This document shows positions 18,084 through 27,228 of a stretch of 64,000 nucleotides of DNA, piece by piece. The stretch comes from Microlunatus soli (GTDB lineage Bacteria; Actinomycetota; Actinomycetes; Propionibacteriales; Propionibacteriaceae): contig NZ_LT629772.1 of the NCBI RefSeq assembly GCF_900105385.1, positions 5,208,001 to 5,272,000 on the forward strand, written 5' to 3'. The translations under genes and the position numbers were made by a program. The stretch's first letter is position 1. Every line of letters starts with the position of its first letter. Below the pieces are notes generated by a model. It was not told where the DNA came from. It did not search any database and saw nothing but the letters and a program-made list of their open reading frames with translations.

Positions 18084-18515
18084 ATGGCGTCCATCGACGA
18101 GCTCCTGGCGGCGTTCGGCCGGCGCGGCAATTGCGCGCTGGCGACGATCCAGCCGGACGGCCGACCGCAGCTCAGCAACATCTCCTATGCCTTCGATCCG
18201 GGCACTCGGACCTTTCGGATCTCGATCACCGACAGCCGGGTCAAGACCCGCAATCTGCGCAAGGATCCTCGTGCCAGCCTGTACACCTCCTCCGCCGACG
18301 GCTGGACCTACACCGTCGCCGACGGTGTGGTCGAGCTCAGCCCGGTTGCCCGCGAGGTCGGCGACGCGACCGTCGAGCAACTGATCGAGGTGTACCGGGC
18401 CGTCAGCGGTCAGGAACATCCGGACTGGGACGACTACCGGCGGGCCATGGTCGATGATCAGCGGCTGGTGCTGACGGTACGGATCGACCACGCCTACGGG
18501 GCTCCGGCGCGGTGA
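18084..18515 (+). CDS. PPOX-class F420-dependent oxidoreductase
   Basis: 143 aa, split beta-barrel flavin/deazaflavin fold: GNCALATIQPDGRPQLSNISYAF, RISITDSRVKTRNLRKDPRASLY and a C-terminal strand LVLTVRIDHAYG. The pattern fits the TIGR03618-type group that uses coenzyme F420 in actinobacteria; the substrate is unknown. ATG 18084 chosen because the fold begins there. The stop overlaps the following HD-domain gene by 4 bases, so both are translated together. Confidence 0.85.
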   Translation: MASIDELLAAFGRRGNCALATIQPDGRPQLSNISYAFDPGTRTFRISITDSRVKTRNLRKDPRASLYTSSADGWTYTVADGVVELSPVAREVGDATVEQLIEVYRAVSGQEHPDWDDYRRAMVDDQRLVLTVRIDHAYGAPAR

Positions 18516-19627
18516 CCGAGCCGGAGATCTCCGCCCGAGCGCTGGCATGGGCGAAGACGATGCACGGTCACGACGCAGGTGCGGTCGTGCTGGCCCACCA
18601 GGACTCCGATCCGCGGCTGGGGCCCGGGCCGGTCCTCGGCCGGCAGCTCCGCGAACAACGGGAGGCCGAATTGCTGCGCCCCGGTGCCACCCTCGCCCAG
18701 GGCTCCGGCCACCGCGATCGGGAGGAAGCGCCGGACATCGAGCGGACCTGCTTCGAACGCGACCGGGACCGGATCGTGCATTCGACCGCCTTCCGCCGGC
18801 TGGCCGGCAAGACGCAGGTCGTGGTCTACCCGTCCGATCATCAGCGGACCCGGCTCACCCATGCCCTCGAGGTCGCTCAGGTGGCGACCTCGGTCGCCCG
18901 CGGGATCGGCGTCAACGTCGCCTTGACGGAAGCGATCGCGCTCGGTCATGACTGCGGGCACGGACCGGGCGGACATGCCAGCGAGGACGCGTTCGACGCC
19001 TATCTCGCCGACGGCTACGACCACGGGCCGTGGGGCGCCGATGTGGTGTTGCGTGACCTCAACCTCTGCCTTGAGACCCTGGACGGGATCCGGAACCATT
19101 CCTGGTCCCGGCCCGCGCCGTCGACGGTCGAGGGTGAGATCGTCAGCTGGGCGGACCGGATCGCCTACTGCGCTCATGATCTTGAAGATGCCGTGCACGC
19201 CGGGATCGTCGACGTCGCCGATCTGCCCGACGAGATCGCCGAGGTCTGCGGCCGGACGCGCCGCGAGCAGCTGAGCACCTTCATCCGAGCCATCATCCGG
19301 ACCGCTGGTGATCATGATCGGATCGGGATGGGGCCGGACGAGGCGGCGGCGCTCGCGGCCCTGCGTGCCTTCAACTACGAACGGATCTACGTCCGACCGG
19401 AGTCGCTGGCACAGTCGCAGGCGGTGGTCGCCGTGCTGACCGCGCTGGTCGATCATTTCGTCGAGGCTCCGACCCAATTGCCCGGCTGGCCCGAGGGTGC
19501 AGCAGACCCGATCGGCGCCGCCGTCACCTACGTGGCCGGGATGACCGACCAGTACGCCTTCGACACCGCGGTGCAGTTGCTCGGCTGGGATATCGATCGG
19601 CTGCCGCGGGGAATCGACAGCCAGTAG
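18512..19627 (+). CDS. dgt: HD-domain dNTP triphosphohydrolase (dGTPase-like)
   Basis: 371 aa. RDRDRIVHSTAFRRLAGKTQV is the typical start of the dGTPase domain; metal ligands follow in RTRLTHALEVAQ (His), ALGHDCGHGPGGHASE (HD pair) and WADRIAYCAHDLEDA (Asp). Such enzymes remove triphosphate from deoxynucleotides, keeping pools low. GTG start in GTGA overlap with the PPOX gene. In many actinobacteria dgt lies next to dnaG; here dnaG is 15 kb away. Confidence 0.88.
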   Translation: MTEPEISARALAWAKTMHGHDAGAVVLAHQDSDPRLGPGPVLGRQLREQREAELLRPGATLAQGSGHRDREEAPDIERTCFERDRDRIVHSTAFRRLAGKTQVVVYPSDHQRTRLTHALEVAQVATSVARGIGVNVALTEAIALGHDCGHGPGGHASEDAFDAYLADGYDHGPWGADVVLRDLNLCLETLDGIRNHSWSRPAPSTVEGEIVSWADRIAYCAHDLEDAVHAGIVDVADLPDEIAEVCGRTRREQLSTFIRAIIRTAGDHDRIGMGPDEAAALAALRAFNYERIYVRPESLAQSQAVVAVLTALVDHFVEAPTQLPGWPEGAADPIGAAVTYVAGMTDQYAFDTAVQLLGWDIDRLPRGIDSQ

Positions 19628-19673
19628 CTCGCATCGTCAGGTTTCGTACCGTCAGTGTTCGGCAGACGAAGGG

Positions 19674-21332
19674 ATGACCATGATCAACACCGAGTTCACC
19701 GATCGCTGGGCGGCGACGGTCCTGGATCGACTGTTGGGCCTGGGGGAGCCGCGCAGCCCGGGGCTCTCGATCACCCGTGACCTCCGGATCTCGATGGCCG
19801 ACGGCGTCACATTGGCCGGTGATCATTACCGGCCGACCGACGTCGAGCACGGACCGGTGGTGCTGGTCCGCACGCCGTACGGGAAGAACAATCCGTTGAA
19901 CGCCGCCTACGGTCTGACGCTCGCCCGCCGAGGCCTGCAGGTGCTGGTCCAAGACGTCCGCGGCACGTTCGGATCGACCGGCGAGTTCGAGCCGTTCGAG
20001 CACGAGACCGAGGACGGACTGGCGACCGTGGCCTGGCTGCGCGAGCAACCGTGGTGCGATGGCCGGATCGGGATGGCCGGTGCCAGCTATGTCGGCTACA
20101 CCCAGTGGGCGATCGCACCGTACGTGGATCCGAAACTGTCGGCCGTCGCGTTGGGGATCACGTCGTCCAACTTCCGTCCGACCTTCTATCCCGGCAACTC
20201 GGTCAGCCTGCAACTGGCGCTGTCCTGGTCGTCGGGGATCGGCACTCAGGAGGATCGACGTCCGATCTGGAGCCGGATGGCGATGCGTCGCAAGGTCGCG
20301 GCGGCGATGTCCACCCTGCCCGCGGTCCGTGGTGATCTTGCAGCGATCGGCAAGCACGTTCCGTTCCTCACCAGGGTGCTCGAACATGCCGAGCCCGACG
20401 ACAGCTACTGGGATCTGCTGGAACACGGCGCCGACCTGCCGGCGTTGAACACTCCGGCATCACTGGTGGCCGGCTGGTACGACATCTTCCTGACCCGACA
20501 GCTGCGCGACTTCACCGCGCTGCAGCAGGCCGGTGTGCCGAGCCGGATCACGGTCGGACCGTGGTGGCACGGTCAGTTCTCCTCGATGCCGACGATGTTC
20601 CGTGATCAGGCCGACTGGTTGGCGGGACATCTGTTGGGTGACAAGGCGGTGCTGAACCGTGCCCCGGTGCGGATCTTCCTGCAGCGGGCCGACCGCTGGC
20701 TCGACTTCGAGCAGTGGCCGGTGCCGGCGACACCGACCGATTTCTACGCCGATGCCGAGGGACGGCTGCGGAGCGAGATCCCCGCCAGTGAAGGGATCCG
20801 AGCATTCCACTACGATCCGGCAGATCCGACGCCGATCGTCGGCGGCGCTCCGCTCAGCGTGGCCGGCGGGCAACGTGACAACCGTCGGACCGAAGCCCGC
20901 GACGATGTCCTGACCTACGACACGGCGCCGCTGACCGAGGACCTCGATGTGATCGGGGATTGCTCGGCCGAGGTGTTCGTCCGCACCGACCACGACGACG
21001 CCGATATCTTCGTCCGAGTCTGCGATGTGGAGCCGAACGGTCGCTCGCTGAACGTGATCGAAGGCATTCGCCGGCTCCGGAAGACCGATCAACCGGAAGA
21101 CGACCTCGGCACCCGGCGCGTGCGGATCGAGCTCTGGCCGACGGCCTACCGTTTCCTACGCGGGCGGCGGATCCGAGTGCAGGTCAGCGGGGGCGCGTTC
21201 CCCAACTACATCCGCAACCATCAGACCGGTGAGCCGATTGCGACGGCGTCGTACACGGTTCCGGGCCGGACCCAGATCCTGCACAGTCCGGACCATCCCA
21301 CCAAGATCACGTTGCCGGTCTACACCGGCTGA
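19674..21332 (+). CDS. CocE/NonD family alpha/beta hydrolase
   Basis: 552 aa, X-Pro dipeptidyl-peptidase S15 family. Catalytic domain with LVRTPYGKNNPLNAAYG, the oxyanion segment VLVQDVRGTFGSTGEF and nucleophile GMAGASYVGYTQW (GxSxxG, about residue 138); the Asp is near GWYDIFL and the His in TVGPWWHGQFS. The C-terminal third is the jelly-roll domain of this family (LTEDLDVIGDCSAEVFVRTD). Members hydrolyse esters (cocaine esterase) or N-terminal peptides; no signal peptide, substrate unknown. ATG 19680 is an alternative start. Confidence 0.88.
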   Translation: MTMINTEFTDRWAATVLDRLLGLGEPRSPGLSITRDLRISMADGVTLAGDHYRPTDVEHGPVVLVRTPYGKNNPLNAAYGLTLARRGLQVLVQDVRGTFGSTGEFEPFEHETEDGLATVAWLREQPWCDGRIGMAGASYVGYTQWAIAPYVDPKLSAVALGITSSNFRPTFYPGNSVSLQLALSWSSGIGTQEDRRPIWSRMAMRRKVAAAMSTLPAVRGDLAAIGKHVPFLTRVLEHAEPDDSYWDLLEHGADLPALNTPASLVAGWYDIFLTRQLRDFTALQQAGVPSRITVGPWWHGQFSSMPTMFRDQADWLAGHLLGDKAVLNRAPVRIFLQRADRWLDFEQWPVPATPTDFYADAEGRLRSEIPASEGIRAFHYDPADPTPIVGGAPLSVAGGQRDNRRTEARDDVLTYDTAPLTEDLDVIGDCSAEVFVRTDHDDADIFVRVCDVEPNGRSLNVIEGIRRLRKTDQPEDDLGTRRVRIELWPTAYRFLRGRRIRVQVSGGAFPNYIRNHQTGEPIATASYTVPGRTQILHSPDHPTKITLPVYTG

Positions 21333-21386
21333 CGCCCCGGATCCTGCTCGTTCGCGCCGGTCGCCGAAGTCTCCCGTCAAGAGCTC

Positions 21387-21430
21387 TGAGCCTGTCGAAG
21401 GGCGAGGATCCCTGAGCTTGTCGAAGGGCC
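21387..21430 (+). repeat. Two tandem GAGC(C/T)TGTCGAAGGG repeats
   Basis: tgagcctgtcgaagggc at 21387-21403 and ctgagcttgtcgaagggc at 21411-21428 stand in direct orientation in the 200-base gap between the CocE hydrolase and the 13E12 gene. They share the core with the other copies listed at 2772, 26865, 34478 and 45043. Confidence 0.75.
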
Positions 21431-21532
21431 GTGAACTCGACCTCCGAAGTTTCTGCGAATCTGTGGATATCCGTTGCTGGCTTGGGAATCCGCAGCCAAG
21501 AACTGTCAGACCCTCACCATAGTGTTGGTCAC

Positions 21533-23287
21533 ATGATCGATGGCAGCGGGTTGATGCGCACCGCCCTCACCGGGGTGGGTGTCGATCCGGCCGGCCTGGC
21601 CACCGATCAACTGCTGGACCAGGTGACCGCGTCGGACTGGCTGGTCCGTGTCGGACTGAACTCCCGATTGATCAGCATCGCCAGCTGGGCCGACCGGTTC
21701 CCCGCCGACAGCATCGCACCGCACCAGTTGGCCATTCCCGGCGGTGATCGGCCGATCCGGCCCGGCGGCGACGGCACGCCCGAGATCACCCGGTTCTGCG
21801 TCACCGACCTGGCCGCCCAGCTGCACAAGTCCACCGGCACCGCGGAGCGGATGATCGCCGACGCCCTGGATCTGCGGCATCGATTGCCGCGGGTGTGGGT
21901 GAGGTTGTGTCGCTACGAGATCGACGGGCTGGACGGGCAGACGATCGCCCGGCAGACCCGGCACCTGACTTTGGAGCAGGCGTTGGAGGTCGACCGGTCG
22001 ATCGCGGACTTCGTCGGGCGGTTCAGCTATGGCCGGCTGCTGAGCCAGCTCGAGGCGATCATCATCCGCGTCGACGCGGACAACATCGCCAAACTCGCCG
22101 AACAGGCCGCAGAAGGGGTCGGGGTCTGGATCAACCAGAGCAACGACCATGGCATCAAGGGGATGTTCATCAAGGCCAAGACCCCGGCCGTGATCCGGTT
22201 CTATGCCCAGGTCAGCCGGATCGCTGACATCCTCGCCCGTCGCGGCCACCCCGGCAGTAAGGACGAGCGGCTGGCCGCCGCGATCGACGTGCTGGCCAAC
22301 CCGCTGGATGCGGTCCGGATGATCGCCGAGGACACCGAACCCACCCTGTTCGATCCCGATCCCGACGACGATTCTTTGCTCCCGCGGCCGATGGGCGGCG
22401 CTGCGAACGAGCGGGATGGTGCCGATGACGGCGTCTCGGCCGAGGGTTCTGTAGGCGACAATCCCGAAACCCGCGAACCATCAACCGCCAGCCCATCCGA
22501 CGACGGCCGTACCACCGACGGCTCAACCATTGACGGGTCGGCGGCCGATTGGTCCGCCGACGAGGATGCGGTTTCGAGGCGGTCGAGCGGCGGCCGGCGT
22601 GATGATCACGGTGATCTGCTGCCGCCCGACCCCACCGACGATGCGTTCGACCAAGATCAGGCGTCGACCCGATTCCCGCGTGTCGATCAAGATCGACAAC
22701 TCGCCGAGCTCGCGATCCGCGCCATCGGCCAGATCGATCCCGCGAAGTTTCGACCCAACGCCACCCTCTACGTCCACATCGCCAAAGAAACTCTGGACAC
22801 CGGACTCGGAGTCACGCGAGTCGAAGACATCGGCCCGATGGTCTCCACCCTGGTCGCCGACTGGCTCGGCGAGTGCAACATCACCGTCAAACCCGTGATC
22901 GATCTGTCGGTGGATCTGACACCGGTGGATTCGTATGAGATCCCTCGGGCGATGCGGGAGCACCTGTTCCTGAAGTATCCCGGGAGCATGTTCCCCTTCT
23001 CCGGGTCAGTCGGACGCCATCTTGATCTTGACCACAACATCCCGTTCGTCGAGGGCCTCCCGGCCCAGACCCGCGAGGACCGGCTCGGCCCGAATGGACG
23101 TCGGGAGCACAATGTGATCACCCACGGACTCTGGAAGAGGCGACGAGCCGAGCCCGGAACATTCTTGTTCCGGGCGCCGGACGGCAGAGTGTTTCTGGTC
23201 GACGCGACCGGCAGCCATGACCTCGGTCGTGGGCAGTTCGCCCAACACGTCTGGCATTCCGCCGCGCCCACACCGCCATCCGCCTGA
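21533..23287 (+). CDS. 13E12-repeat / DUF222-type HNH nuclease-like protein
   Basis: 584 aa from ATG 21533 (the open frame reaches back to 21431 over the repeats). The N-terminal half is the DUF222-like helical region (SDWLVRVGLNSRLISIASWADRF, TAERMIADALDLRHRLPRVW). The middle (about 320-400) is a hydrophilic linker rich in Asp, Gly and Ser. The C-terminal part has HLDLDHNIPFVEG and GRREHNVITHGLWKRRR, the His/Asn pattern of the HNH end. These proteins are multicopy in actinobacterial genomes; their function is not established. The preceding repeats fit a mobile or duplicated history, without proof. Confidence 0.75.
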   Translation: MIDGSGLMRTALTGVGVDPAGLATDQLLDQVTASDWLVRVGLNSRLISIASWADRFPADSIAPHQLAIPGGDRPIRPGGDGTPEITRFCVTDLAAQLHKSTGTAERMIADALDLRHRLPRVWVRLCRYEIDGLDGQTIARQTRHLTLEQALEVDRSIADFVGRFSYGRLLSQLEAIIIRVDADNIAKLAEQAAEGVGVWINQSNDHGIKGMFIKAKTPAVIRFYAQVSRIADILARRGHPGSKDERLAAAIDVLANPLDAVRMIAEDTEPTLFDPDPDDDSLLPRPMGGAANERDGADDGVSAEGSVGDNPETREPSTASPSDDGRTTDGSTIDGSAADWSADEDAVSRRSSGGRRDDHGDLLPPDPTDDAFDQDQASTRFPRVDQDRQLAELAIRAIGQIDPAKFRPNATLYVHIAKETLDTGLGVTRVEDIGPMVSTLVADWLGECNITVKPVIDLSVDLTPVDSYEIPRAMREHLFLKYPGSMFPFSGSVGRHLDLDHNIPFVEGLPAQTREDRLGPNGRREHNVITHGLWKRRRAEPGTFLFRAPDGRVFLVDATGSHDLGRGQFAQHVWHSAAPTPPSA

Positions 23288-23396
23288 CGTGAGCATTGCT
23301 GCCGCCGTCCGGCGCCACCCTGCCCGATGGTTTCGGTTCTGGTCCTGATCATGAGGACCCGCCTCAAGCCCAGCAGTTTCCGCTACGGGTGCTGCG

Positions 23397-24188
23397 TCAG
23401 CGGTCAGCGCTCCACCACTCCTCGGTGTCGCGGAGCCACTGAGCTTCCGCGGCAAACGCCTGGACGGCTCCGTCATCGGCGAAGAGCTTCCACGGGTGCA
23501 GACGCTGTGCGGCGAGTTCAGCGGTTTCGTCGCCTTCGCGTTGGATCACGTCGATTGCGGCGCTGACGACTGCGCCGGGGGAGTAGTCGCCGTCGTAGGC
23601 TTCGCACAGGGTTCGCAGCCGAGACCTAAGATCGATTTCGGGGTCGAGGCCGTACTGCTCGCACCGGCCCGTCGGCTGCAGCGGCACGAGCTGCCACGCC
23701 AGGTACGCCAGATCGTCGATGGGGCTGCCCGGTCGCGCGAAGTCCCAATCGATCACACCGACCACGGTGCCATCGACCCAGGTCGTGTTGAACGGGCTGA
23801 AGTCTCCATGCCGAATGATTTCGCCGGATCCCGCCAACGGATTGCGCCACTCCATTCCTGGCGACGGCCGGAAACTGCGGACCGCATCGTGGTAGCGGCG
23901 CAACAACCTGCCCAGCTGGATGACCCCGTCGTCACAACGGAGCACGTCCGGCCAGTCCGTCCACGGTGGGGTCTCGCCGGGGAGATAGCTGAGCACCTCC
24001 CGGTCGCGGTCGTCGATGCCCAGCACCCGTGGTGACTCCTCGAAGCCCGCCCCCTCGAGGTGACGGAGCAGTGCATGGACGGCCGGCGTCCAACTGCCTG
24101 TTGAGCGGCGGACGGTGTCGCCCACCCGGGTGACCGTGTTGACGAAGCCACCCTCGAGCGGTGTTTCATGATCATCAGACCTTGGCAA
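23397..24188 (-). CDS. Aminoglycoside phosphotransferase (APH) family protein
   Basis: 263 aa, small kinase fold. The catalytic loop is IIRHGDFSPFNTTWVDG (Asp about residue 130) and the metal site GVIDWDFARPGSPIDDLAYLAW. The start is TTG 24188 preceded by GGAGGAG at 7 bases. Substrate unknown: the family phosphorylates antibiotics, sugars or choline-like alcohols; nothing nearby points to resistance. Confidence 0.85.
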   Translation of the reverse strand: MPRSDDHETPLEGGFVNTVTRVGDTVRRSTGSWTPAVHALLRHLEGAGFEESPRVLGIDDRDREVLSYLPGETPPWTDWPDVLRCDDGVIQLGRLLRRYHDAVRSFRPSPGMEWRNPLAGSGEIIRHGDFSPFNTTWVDGTVVGVIDWDFARPGSPIDDLAYLAWQLVPLQPTGRCEQYGLDPEIDLRSRLRTLCEAYDGDYSPGAVVSAAIDVIQREGDETAELAAQRLHPWKLFADDGAVQAFAAEAQWLRDTEEWWSADR

Positions 24189-24233
24189 GATGCTTCTCCT
24201 CCAGGTGACTGTCGAGGGTGACGACGCTGAGGA

Positions 24234-25067
24234 TCAGGCGCCGGCCTGCCGGGCGCGATCGACCGACGGCGACGTGCCGAAGAATTGGCGGTAGGCACGG
24301 GCGAAGTGGGACGGATCATTCAGCCCGACCGCACGAGCAGCACCCGCGACCGACAGCTCGGAGGAGCGCATCAGCGACCGGGCGAACCGCAGCCGCCGGT
24401 GCTGCAGATAGGTCTGGAACGTCGAGCCGGTGAACGCGTGGAAGCGCTCGCTGAAATGGTTCGGCGACAGGTGGGCCCGAGCGGCGACCTCGCGCAAGGT
24501 CAGCGGCTCGCGGAACCGCCGCTCGATGAAGAAGACCGCTTGCCGCATCGCCGCGTCCGCGGCCGGAGTGTCCGCCGCGGAGGGCACGGGGAGCGTCCGG
24601 GCGAAGCTGATCAACAGACAGGTCAGCAGCGACTCGATCATGAGTTCGCGGCCGTGATCGGCGGACACACTCTCCGACCACAACTGCTGGAAGAGCGGTT
24701 CGGCCGACATCAGATCGGGCACCGCCCAGCTTCGATCGAGCCGCTCATCGACGAGCACGGAGGCGAGTTGATCTTCGGCAAAACCGGGATCGATGGCGAT
24801 GTTGAAGCAGCGCAGCGACTGTCCGGGATCGCTGCTGTAACCGTGGAAATCCGTCGGCCCGAGCAGCATCGCACTGCCGGCGGACACGACCTCGTCGCGC
24901 CCGTTGTGATGGTGGGTCGCGTGGCCGTCGAGGACGTAGACGAACTCGTAGTAGTCGTGCCAGTGCACCGGCACCCGGTCGAATTCGTGCCGCATCACCA
25001 GCACCTGTCCCGGCGCCGCCGTCAGTCGATCGAAGATCTCCCGGGGGAGCGGCTGCTCTGCCACCAC
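24234..25067 (-). CDS. AraC-family regulator with cupin sensor
   Basis: 277 aa. The N-terminal cupin has HWHDYYEFVYVLDGHATHHHNG and GPTDFHGYSS. The C-terminal AraC double HTH has LTLREVAARAHLSPNHFSERFHAFTG and LSVAGAARAVGLNDPSHFARAYRQFFGTSP. Divergent from the PhyH-type dioxygenase at 25233 with 165 bases between, so this oxygenase gene is the likely target; the signal molecule is unknown. Confidence 0.88.
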   Translation of the reverse strand: MVAEQPLPREIFDRLTAAPGQVLVMRHEFDRVPVHWHDYYEFVYVLDGHATHHHNGRDEVVSAGSAMLLGPTDFHGYSSDPGQSLRCFNIAIDPGFAEDQLASVLVDERLDRSWAVPDLMSAEPLFQQLWSESVSADHGRELMIESLLTCLLISFARTLPVPSAADTPAADAAMRQAVFFIERRFREPLTLREVAARAHLSPNHFSERFHAFTGSTFQTYLQHRRLRFARSLMRSSELSVAGAARAVGLNDPSHFARAYRQFFGTSPSVDRARQAGA

Positions 25068-25232
25068 CTGGTTGCCACCTGCCTCGCCAGTTCACCGGAC
25101 CCAATGTCGCGATTGTACGGATCAGGCGCCGATCATGCCCGAAGAGACGCATAGTCGATCATGCGGGACCGGACTACTGTCGGTCAGGCAAGCGCAGTCG
25201 ACCATGATCAGCAACGATGAAAGGATCCACTG

Positions 25233-25961
25233 GTGTTCACCGACGATGACGTCGCCAGTTTCGAACGCGATGGCTATCTGCTGCCCGGGCGGCAGCTCTT
25301 CGGAGCCGACAAGCTCGACGCGCTGGAGGCGATCTTCGACGAACACCTTGCCGACAAGGGCGACAAGCTGTCCGACGAGCTGGACACTCCGCACTTCCGC
25401 GACCCGCGTCTGTTGGAGTTTCTGCTCAGTGACGAGGTGCTCGATGTGGTCGAGCCGATCGTCGGGCCGGATATCGCGCTGTGGACCAGCCACTTCATCT
25501 CCAAGGACCCGATGGTCGGACGCGGCACCCCGTGGCATGAGGACTCCGCCTTCTGGAACGGCCGGCTGAGCAACTACGAACGGATCGTGACCGTCTGGCT
25601 CGCTCTCGGTCCCAGCCGTCGGGAGAACGGCTGCATGCGGGTCATCCCCGGGACCCACTCCGGTGGCTTCAGCGACTACGTCGCCGCCGACTCCGCCAAG
25701 CAGACCTTCGACCGACAGATCGCCGAGGTCGACGAGTCGCGTGCGGTGTACTTCGAGCTGGAACGGGGCCAGTACTCGCTGCACGACGGTCGGATCGTGC
25801 ACGGCGCCGAGCCGAACACCAGCCCGCTGCGCCGTACCGGCTACACCATGCGCTACTTCCCGGCCAGCACCGAGGTGCTCCCGGTCGAACAGAACCGCGG
25901 CCATCAGATCTGGCTCGCCCGAGGCAACGGAGCAGCGGGCACGGCGTACGCCAACAGGTAG
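25233..25961 (+). CDS. Phytanoyl-CoA dioxygenase (PhyH) family protein
   Basis: 242-aa Fe(II)/2-oxoglutarate oxygenase. The iron triad is seen as GTPWHEDSAFW (HxD) and GRIVHGAEPNTSPLRRTGYTMRYFP (distal His and the 2-OG-binding Arg). GTG 25233 has AAAGGA 8 bases upstream. Bacterial members hydroxylate varied small molecules (ectoine, secondary metabolites); the neighbour AraC regulator suggests an inducible catabolic substrate. Confidence 0.85.
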   Translation: MFTDDDVASFERDGYLLPGRQLFGADKLDALEAIFDEHLADKGDKLSDELDTPHFRDPRLLEFLLSDEVLDVVEPIVGPDIALWTSHFISKDPMVGRGTPWHEDSAFWNGRLSNYERIVTVWLALGPSRRENGCMRVIPGTHSGGFSDYVAADSAKQTFDRQIAEVDESRAVYFELERGQYSLHDGRIVHGAEPNTSPLRRTGYTMRYFPASTEVLPVEQNRGHQIWLARGNGAAGTAYANR

Positions 25962-25970
25962 GGCCGGCGA

Positions 25971-26007
25971 GTAGTAGTTGCGGAAACTACTACTAGTCGT
26001 CTAGAGT
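25971..26007 (+). promoter_or_regulatory. Operator and promoter of the TrmB-type gene
   Basis: Perfect 9-bp inverted repeat GTAGTAGTT-gcgga-AACTACTAC (25971-25993). It overlaps a -35 TTGCGG (25978-25983); a -10 TAGAGT follows at 26002-26007 with 18 bases spacing, and GTG 26016 starts 8 bases later, giving a practically leaderless mRNA. The position is ideal for self-repression by the gene product. Confidence 0.7.
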
Positions 26008-26015
26008 GGTTGCAC

Positions 26016-26861
26016 GTGATCGAACGACTCACGGCCCTCGGCTTCTCCACGCAGGAGGCCAAGGTGTACCTGGCCCTGCTGCAGCATCCTTCGGCCACCG
26101 GTTACGAGCTGGCCAAACATGCCGGCCTGCAGCGCGCCAATGTCTATCAGGTGCTCGGCACGCTTGCCGATCGCAATGTCGTCGAACGGACCACCGACAG
26201 TCAGCCGGCCCGTTTCGTCGCCCACCCGCCGGCCGAGGTGCTCGGCCGGATCAAACGGCAGACCACCGAGCGGGCGGACGGCCTGATCGCCGACCTGTCC
26301 GCGCTCACCGCACGCACCGAGCCGGGAGGGTTCTTCTCGCTGCGTGATCGGGAAGCGGTGATCGAACGCACCGCGGCCCTGGTCGCCGATGCCACCGAAC
26401 GGGTCGCGGTCTGCCTGTGGGCAGATGATCTTGACTGGCTCGCCGGACCATTGCGAGCAGCCTCCGGATCCGGATGTCAGGTCGTGGTCAATGTCTTCGG
26501 CGAGGTCGATCTGGACTTCGGCGAGGTCTTCACCCACGAGGCCCCGGCGAGCACCGTCGGCGGGCACCTGTTGCTGTTGGCCGTCGATCAACGCACCGCG
26601 CTGGTCGGGTCGCTCGACGAGCCCGTCGGTGCGGTCTTCACCGAGCATCCGGCGTTGGTCGGCATCGTGGAGAAGCTGATCCGCGACGAGACCTACCTGG
26701 CAGCCATCTATGCCCGGTTCGCCGATGATCTTGAAGCGGAGTACGGAAAACATCTGGTCAAGCTCCGCTCCAGATTCCTCCCCGCCTCCCAAGCGGAACA
26801 ATTGATATCCATCGTCGGGTTCGGTGCTGATACTCAGGTCTCCTCTCTACTCACTCCGTAA
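26016..26861 (+). CDS. TrmB-family transcriptional regulator
   Basis: 281 aa from GTG 26016. The N-terminal winged helix (LTALGFSTQEAKVYLALLQHP, GYELAKHAGLQRANVYQVLGTLADRNVV) is the TrmB type; a helix (VLGRIKRQTTERADGLIADLSAL) and a C-terminal effector domain with PLD-like regulator fold (ERVAVCLWADDLDWLAGPL) follow. TrmB proteins bind sugars or other effectors. It is cotranscribed with nothing obvious downstream, so autoregulation through the dyad at 25971 is the only target visible here. Confidence 0.82.
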   Translation: MIERLTALGFSTQEAKVYLALLQHPSATGYELAKHAGLQRANVYQVLGTLADRNVVERTTDSQPARFVAHPPAEVLGRIKRQTTERADGLIADLSALTARTEPGGFFSLRDREAVIERTAALVADATERVAVCLWADDLDWLAGPLRAASGSGCQVVVNVFGEVDLDFGEVFTHEAPASTVGGHLLLLAVDQRTALVGSLDEPVGAVFTEHPALVGIVEKLIRDETYLAAIYARFADDLEAEYGKHLVKLRSRFLPASQAEQLISIVGFGADTQVSSLLTP

Positions 26862-26864
26862 GGT

Positions 26865-26884
26865 CCCTGAGCTTGTCGAAGGGC
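26865..26884 (+). repeat. Dispersed GAGCTTGTCGAAGGG repeat
   Basis: ccctgagcttgtcgaagggc, four bases after the TrmB-type stop codon. Same family as at 21410-21430. Confidence 0.75.
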
Positions 26885-26912
26885 AAGTTTTGGTGGATGG
26901 GACTGGCGGTGG

Positions 26913-27031
26913 GCCGTTCGGTGCGGCCGAGAGGGCTCCCGCCCTCGAAGCCTCACCTGGTCTCGCAAGCTCGACCAGCTGAGTTTCAAACGCCCGACCC
27001 ACCTAGAGCCCTCTCGGCCGCACCGAACGGC
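26913..27031. repeat. 119-bp element bounded by a perfect 26-bp inverted repeat
   Basis: The arm at 26913-26938 (starts gccgttcggtgcgg) and its exact reverse complement at 27006-27031 enclose 67 bases. The inner part holds a second dyad, CTGGTCtcgcaaGCTCGACCAG-like, resembling a TGGTCGAG..CTCGACCA actinobacterial repeat. It lies in the 367-base gap between the TrmB-type gene and the PurA-like gene, which otherwise shows no coding sequence. No transposase is encoded. It may be a MITE-like remnant or a strongly folded RNA acting as terminator. Confidence 0.65.
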
Positions 27032-27228
27032 AGGTTCGTCTGGCCGCTGGCGGTCGCTGCCTGGTGAGGCCCGCAACCGGCCGTTGAGGTCGCTTGCTCG
27101 TCTCGCCGTTCCCTGGCGACCGACAGGCCACCCGCCTTGGATATCGGCCTGGGTCTGGGGTGCCTGGTTGCGACTGCTGCCTGTCTGTCTGTCCGTGTCT
27201 TGCTTTCTTTACTGGTAAGGAGATTGTT

